This document shows positions 6,420 through 8,245 of a stretch of 8,245 nucleotides of DNA, one piece after another. Within the stretch, counting starts at the first letter, position 1, and every line of letters starts with the position of its first letter. The notes below the pieces were generated by a model that saw only the letters and a program-made list of their open reading frames with translations, did no database searches and had not been told where the DNA came from. The position numbers and the translations under genes are program-made. The DNA is taken from NCBI GenBank assembly GCA_035574175.1, contig DATLZB010000197.1, forward strand, positions 1 to 8,245. The letters are read 5' to 3'. Origin of the DNA: DATLZB01 sp035574175 (lineage in GTDB: Bacteria > Pseudomonadota > Alphaproteobacteria > Rhizobiales > Hyphomicrobiaceae).

Positions 6420-7208
6420 GTGGCCAAGGAGTTTCAGGACAAGGTCGTGGTGGTAACCGGCGGCAGCCGGGGCATCGGCTTCGCAATCGCCTCCGCCTTC
6501 GCCCGCAATGGCGCGCAAACCGTGCTCGCTGCCTCATCGGAGGAGCGGCTGGTGCAGGCAGCTCAGCGCATCGCGGCTTCTGGAGCCGCTGCTCCGCTGA
6601 CCGTTGCCGGCGATCTCACAACGCTTGCCGCTTGCGAGAAGGTGCACGCCCTCGTGCAGGAGCGCTTGGGGCGCTGCGACGTGCTCGTCAACTCGGCAGG
6701 GGCAACGCGGGCGGGCGCCTTCCTTGCCCAGCCCGACAGCGACTGGCAGGAGGGCTTCGCCCTCAAGTTTCACGCCTGCGTGCGCCTCTGCCGCTTGTTC
6801 TGGCCCATGCTAAAGGCGAGCCAGGGGGTGATCGTCAACATTATCGGCGGAGCGGCGCGTACGCCCGATCCCGAGTTCCTGGTGGGCGGTGCGGTCAACG
6901 CTGCCATGGCCAACTTCAGCAAGGGGCTTGCCGGTCTCGGCAAACGCGACGGCATCAATGTCAATTCGATCCTTCCAGGACTGACCGAGACCGAGCGCGT
7001 CCATGCCCTGTTTGCGCAACGCGCAGCGGCCAACGGCATAACGCCCGAGGAGGCGCGCAGCCGGGCCATTGCCAAGGACGGTATCCGGCGGCTCGGACGC
7101 CCCGAGGACGTCGCCGAACTTGCGCTGTTTCTTGCGAGCGAACGGGCGCGCCACATCCAGGGTACCGCGATTGCCGTCGATGGCGGCAGCACGCCCGGTC
7201 TTTATTGA
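6420..7208 (+). CDS. SDR-fold oxidoreductase-like protein lacking the catalytic tetrad
   Basis: From GTG 6420 the protein has 262 residues with a sound Rossmann fold: TGGSRGIG (13-20) for dinucleotide binding, NSAG (91-94), LPGLTETER (185-193) and C-terminal VDGGSTPGLY. The active site is not that of a classical SDR. A gap-free alignment with the SDR at 3841-4575 across the core (GVIVNIIGG to NFSKGLA) puts G143 in place of Ser, G156 in place of Tyr and N160 in place of Lys, and K116 replaces the helix-4 Asn. From memory, a subgroup of proteobacterial SDR proteins has a similar N-A-A core in place of YxxxK, so this may be a lineage trait rather than recent decay. The frame is intact, which speaks against a pseudogene. 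It may catalyse a different reaction, bind NAD(P) or an acyl-CoA as a regulatory partner, or pair with another SDR. Confidence 0.85.
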   Translation: MAKEFQDKVVVVTGGSRGIGFAIASAFARNGAQTVLAASSEERLVQAAQRIAASGAAAPLTVAGDLTTLAACEKVHALVQERLGRCDVLVNSAGATRAGAFLAQPDSDWQEGFALKFHACVRLCRLFWPMLKASQGVIVNIIGGAARTPDPEFLVGGAVNAAMANFSKGLAGLGKRDGINVNSILPGLTETERVHALFAQRAAANGITPEEARSRAIAKDGIRRLGRPEDVAELALFLASERARHIQGTAIAVDGGSTPGLY

Positions 7209-7245
7209 ATGGTCAGAGTTGGTTGATACTCGGGAGCCCGGCGCG

Positions 7246-8245
7246 GTGACGATCAACAAATTCATGTCGGCGGATGCCGCGGTGGCATTGATCGAGGACG
7301 GCGACACGGTAGCGTTGATCGGCGGCGGCGGCGGGCTGGTGGAGGCGTCCTGTCTGCACGAGGCGGTGGAGAGGCGGTTTCTCGCCAGCGGTCATCCCCG
7401 CAACCTAACCGTCGTGCACGCCCTCGGCATCGGCGATCGCAAGAACCGGGGCATGAACCGGTTTGCCCACGAGGGCATGGTGAAGCGTGTCATCGGCGGA
7501 CACTGGGTGTGGTCGCCGCGAATGCAGCAGCTCGCGAAAGAGGAGAAGATCGAGGCATACGTGCTGCCCGGCGGGGTCGTCATGCAGTTGTTCCGGGAGA
7601 TCGGCGCAGGCCGGCCGGGCCTGTTCACACACGTCGGCCTCGGCACGTTCGTCGACCCTCGCATTGAAGGCGGCCGCATGAACAAGGCGGCAAGGGCGGA
7701 TCTGGTCGAGGTCGTTACCGTCGATGGCCGGGAACTCTTGCGCTACAAGCCGTTCCCGGTAAACGTCGCGCTGATCCGCGGCTCATTCGCCGATGCGCAC
7801 GGCAACGTCAGCCTGGATCAGGAGCCGGCCAACGTCGATATTTATGCGGCGGCACTCGCCGCTCACAACAGCGGTGGTAAGGTCATCGTCCAGGTAAGGA
7901 CGCCAGTGGAACTTGGTGCGCTACCTGCGCGGTCTGTACGCGTACCGGGCGCGATCGTCGATGCAGTGGTCGTCGATCCGTCCCAGTCCATGGGCTACGA
8001 CGTCGTCTATGACCCCACCATGTCAGGCGAGATCAAGGGGCCGCCGCGGCGGCCCTCGCACGCGCCGCTCACGGTACGTCAGATCATCGCCCGGCGCGCC
8101 GCTGCCGAACTCAGGGAGGGAGCCGTGCTCAACTACGGCTTCGGTATCCCCGACGGTGTCGCAAGACTGGTGGCGGAACGCGGGGATCTCGATCGCTACT
8201 ACCAGACCATCGAGCACGGCACCTATGGCGGGGAGCTGCTCGACG
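7246..8245 (+). CDS. Acyl-CoA:acetate/3-ketoacid CoA-transferase, fused alpha-beta type (3' truncated by window)
   Basis: The open frame gives 333 residues and runs off the right edge; family I fused CoA-transferases are about 520 residues, so roughly the last third is missing. The N-terminal half shows FMSADAAVALI (6-16), the glycine run GGGGG at 26-30, VHALGIGDR, KRVIGGHW, GLFTHVGLGTFVDPR and YKPFPVNVALIRG. The beta half begins with LTVRQIIARRAA and has the NYGFGIP loop (296-302). E323 in TIEHGTYGG is the likely catalytic glutamate that forms the glutamyl-CoA thioester (about E333 in E. coli YdiF). The enzyme would move CoA from acetyl- or succinyl-CoA to a pathway acid, supplying CoA esters to the hydratases and SDR. 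GTG 7246 follows GGGAG (7232-7236) by 9 bases; ATG 7264 is a second possibility. The 37-base gap before it holds nothing else of note. Confidence 0.9.
   Translation, partial: MTINKFMSADAAVALIEDGDTVALIGGGGGLVEASCLHEAVERRFLASGHPRNLTVVHALGIGDRKNRGMNRFAHEGMVKRVIGGHWVWSPRMQQLAKEEKIEAYVLPGGVVMQLFREIGAGRPGLFTHVGLGTFVDPRIEGGRMNKAARADLVEVVTVDGRELLRYKPFPVNVALIRGSFADAHGNVSLDQEPANVDIYAAALAAHNSGGKVIVQVRTPVELGALPARSVRVPGAIVDAVVVDPSQSMGYDVVYDPTMSGEIKGPPRRPSHAPLTVRQIIARRAAAELREGAVLNYGFGIPDGVARLVAERGDLDRYYQTIEHGTYGGELLD

Larger units (their letters stand above)
482..8245 (+). other. Predicted ten-gene catabolic operon
   Basis: Ten co-directional genes follow each other with junctions of -1, 0, -4, 17, 32, 14, 25, 5 and 37 bases. 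None of these junctions holds a GC-rich hairpin with a T-run, so a single transcript is likely and may continue past the window. The content (one CoA-transferase, two enoyl-CoA hydratases, two SDRs, two TIM-barrel isomerases, a PanE-like reductase, AroQ and a keto-pentenoate hydratase) is catabolic. The LacI-family gene ends 50 bases upstream on the same strand and may be the operon's first gene or a separate unit; no clear promoter decides this. Confidence 0.7.

Noticed and set aside
7231..7240. CGGG-AG-CCCG inverted repeat before the CoA-transferase gene, possible terminator
   Set aside because: It has a four-base stem with a two-base loop and no T-run, and it overlaps the presumed ribosome binding site.
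7321..7336. GGC-rich run, possible simple repeat
   Set aside because: It encodes the conserved five-glycine stretch of the CoA-transferase and is explained by the protein.

Overview
The window is GC-rich DNA with strong G/C bias at third codon positions. It is tightly packed, with overlapping stops and starts and GTG starts. The protein families point to a free-living proteobacterium, most likely an alphaproteobacterium of the Rhizobiales type with a large catabolic repertoire. That placement is an inference from gene content and composition, because no taxonomic marker gene is present.

All supported genes are on the plus strand. Bases 1-431 hold the C-terminal half of a LacI-family sugar-type repressor. 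After a 50-base gap comes a ten-gene array running to the right edge: a 2-keto-4-pentenoate hydratase-like protein (482-1267), a xylose-isomerase-like TIM barrel (1267-2115), a type II 3-dehydroquinate dehydratase (2116-2571), a crotonase-type enoyl-CoA hydratase (2568-3350), a MaoC hydratase (3368-3808), a short-chain dehydrogenase (3841-4575), a second TIM-barrel isomerase (4590-5435), a ketopantoate-reductase-like protein (5461-6414), a second SDR-fold protein (6420-7208), and a family I acyl-CoA:acetate CoA-transferase (7246 onward, cut by the window end). Junctions run from a 4-base overlap to a 37-base gap and none contains a convincing terminator, so this looks like one catabolic operon, probably controlled by the LacI protein.

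Read together, the genes supply CoA activation or CoA exchange of a carboxylic acid (CoA-transferase), stereochemically complementary enoyl-CoA hydration (crotonase plus MaoC), hydroxy/oxo redox steps (SDR, PanE-like), metal-dependent isomerisation or epimerisation (two TIM barrels), dehydration of a dehydroquinate-like ring (AroQ), and hydration of a 2-oxo-enoic acid (first gene). This fits breakdown of a polyhydroxylated or alicyclic acid, such as a quinate/shikimate-like compound, by a partly CoA-dependent route. I recognise no characterised pathway with exactly this gene set, so the substrate is unassigned. No transporter, thiolase, acyl-CoA dehydrogenase or ring-cleaving dioxygenase is seen in the window.

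Several proteins carry active-site changes. The second SDR lacks the whole Asn-Ser-Tyr-Lys tetrad. Each TIM barrel has lost a different active-site histidine. The PanE-like protein lacks one pantoate-binding asparagine. These suggest family members turned to uncommon chemistry and are the most interesting part of the window.
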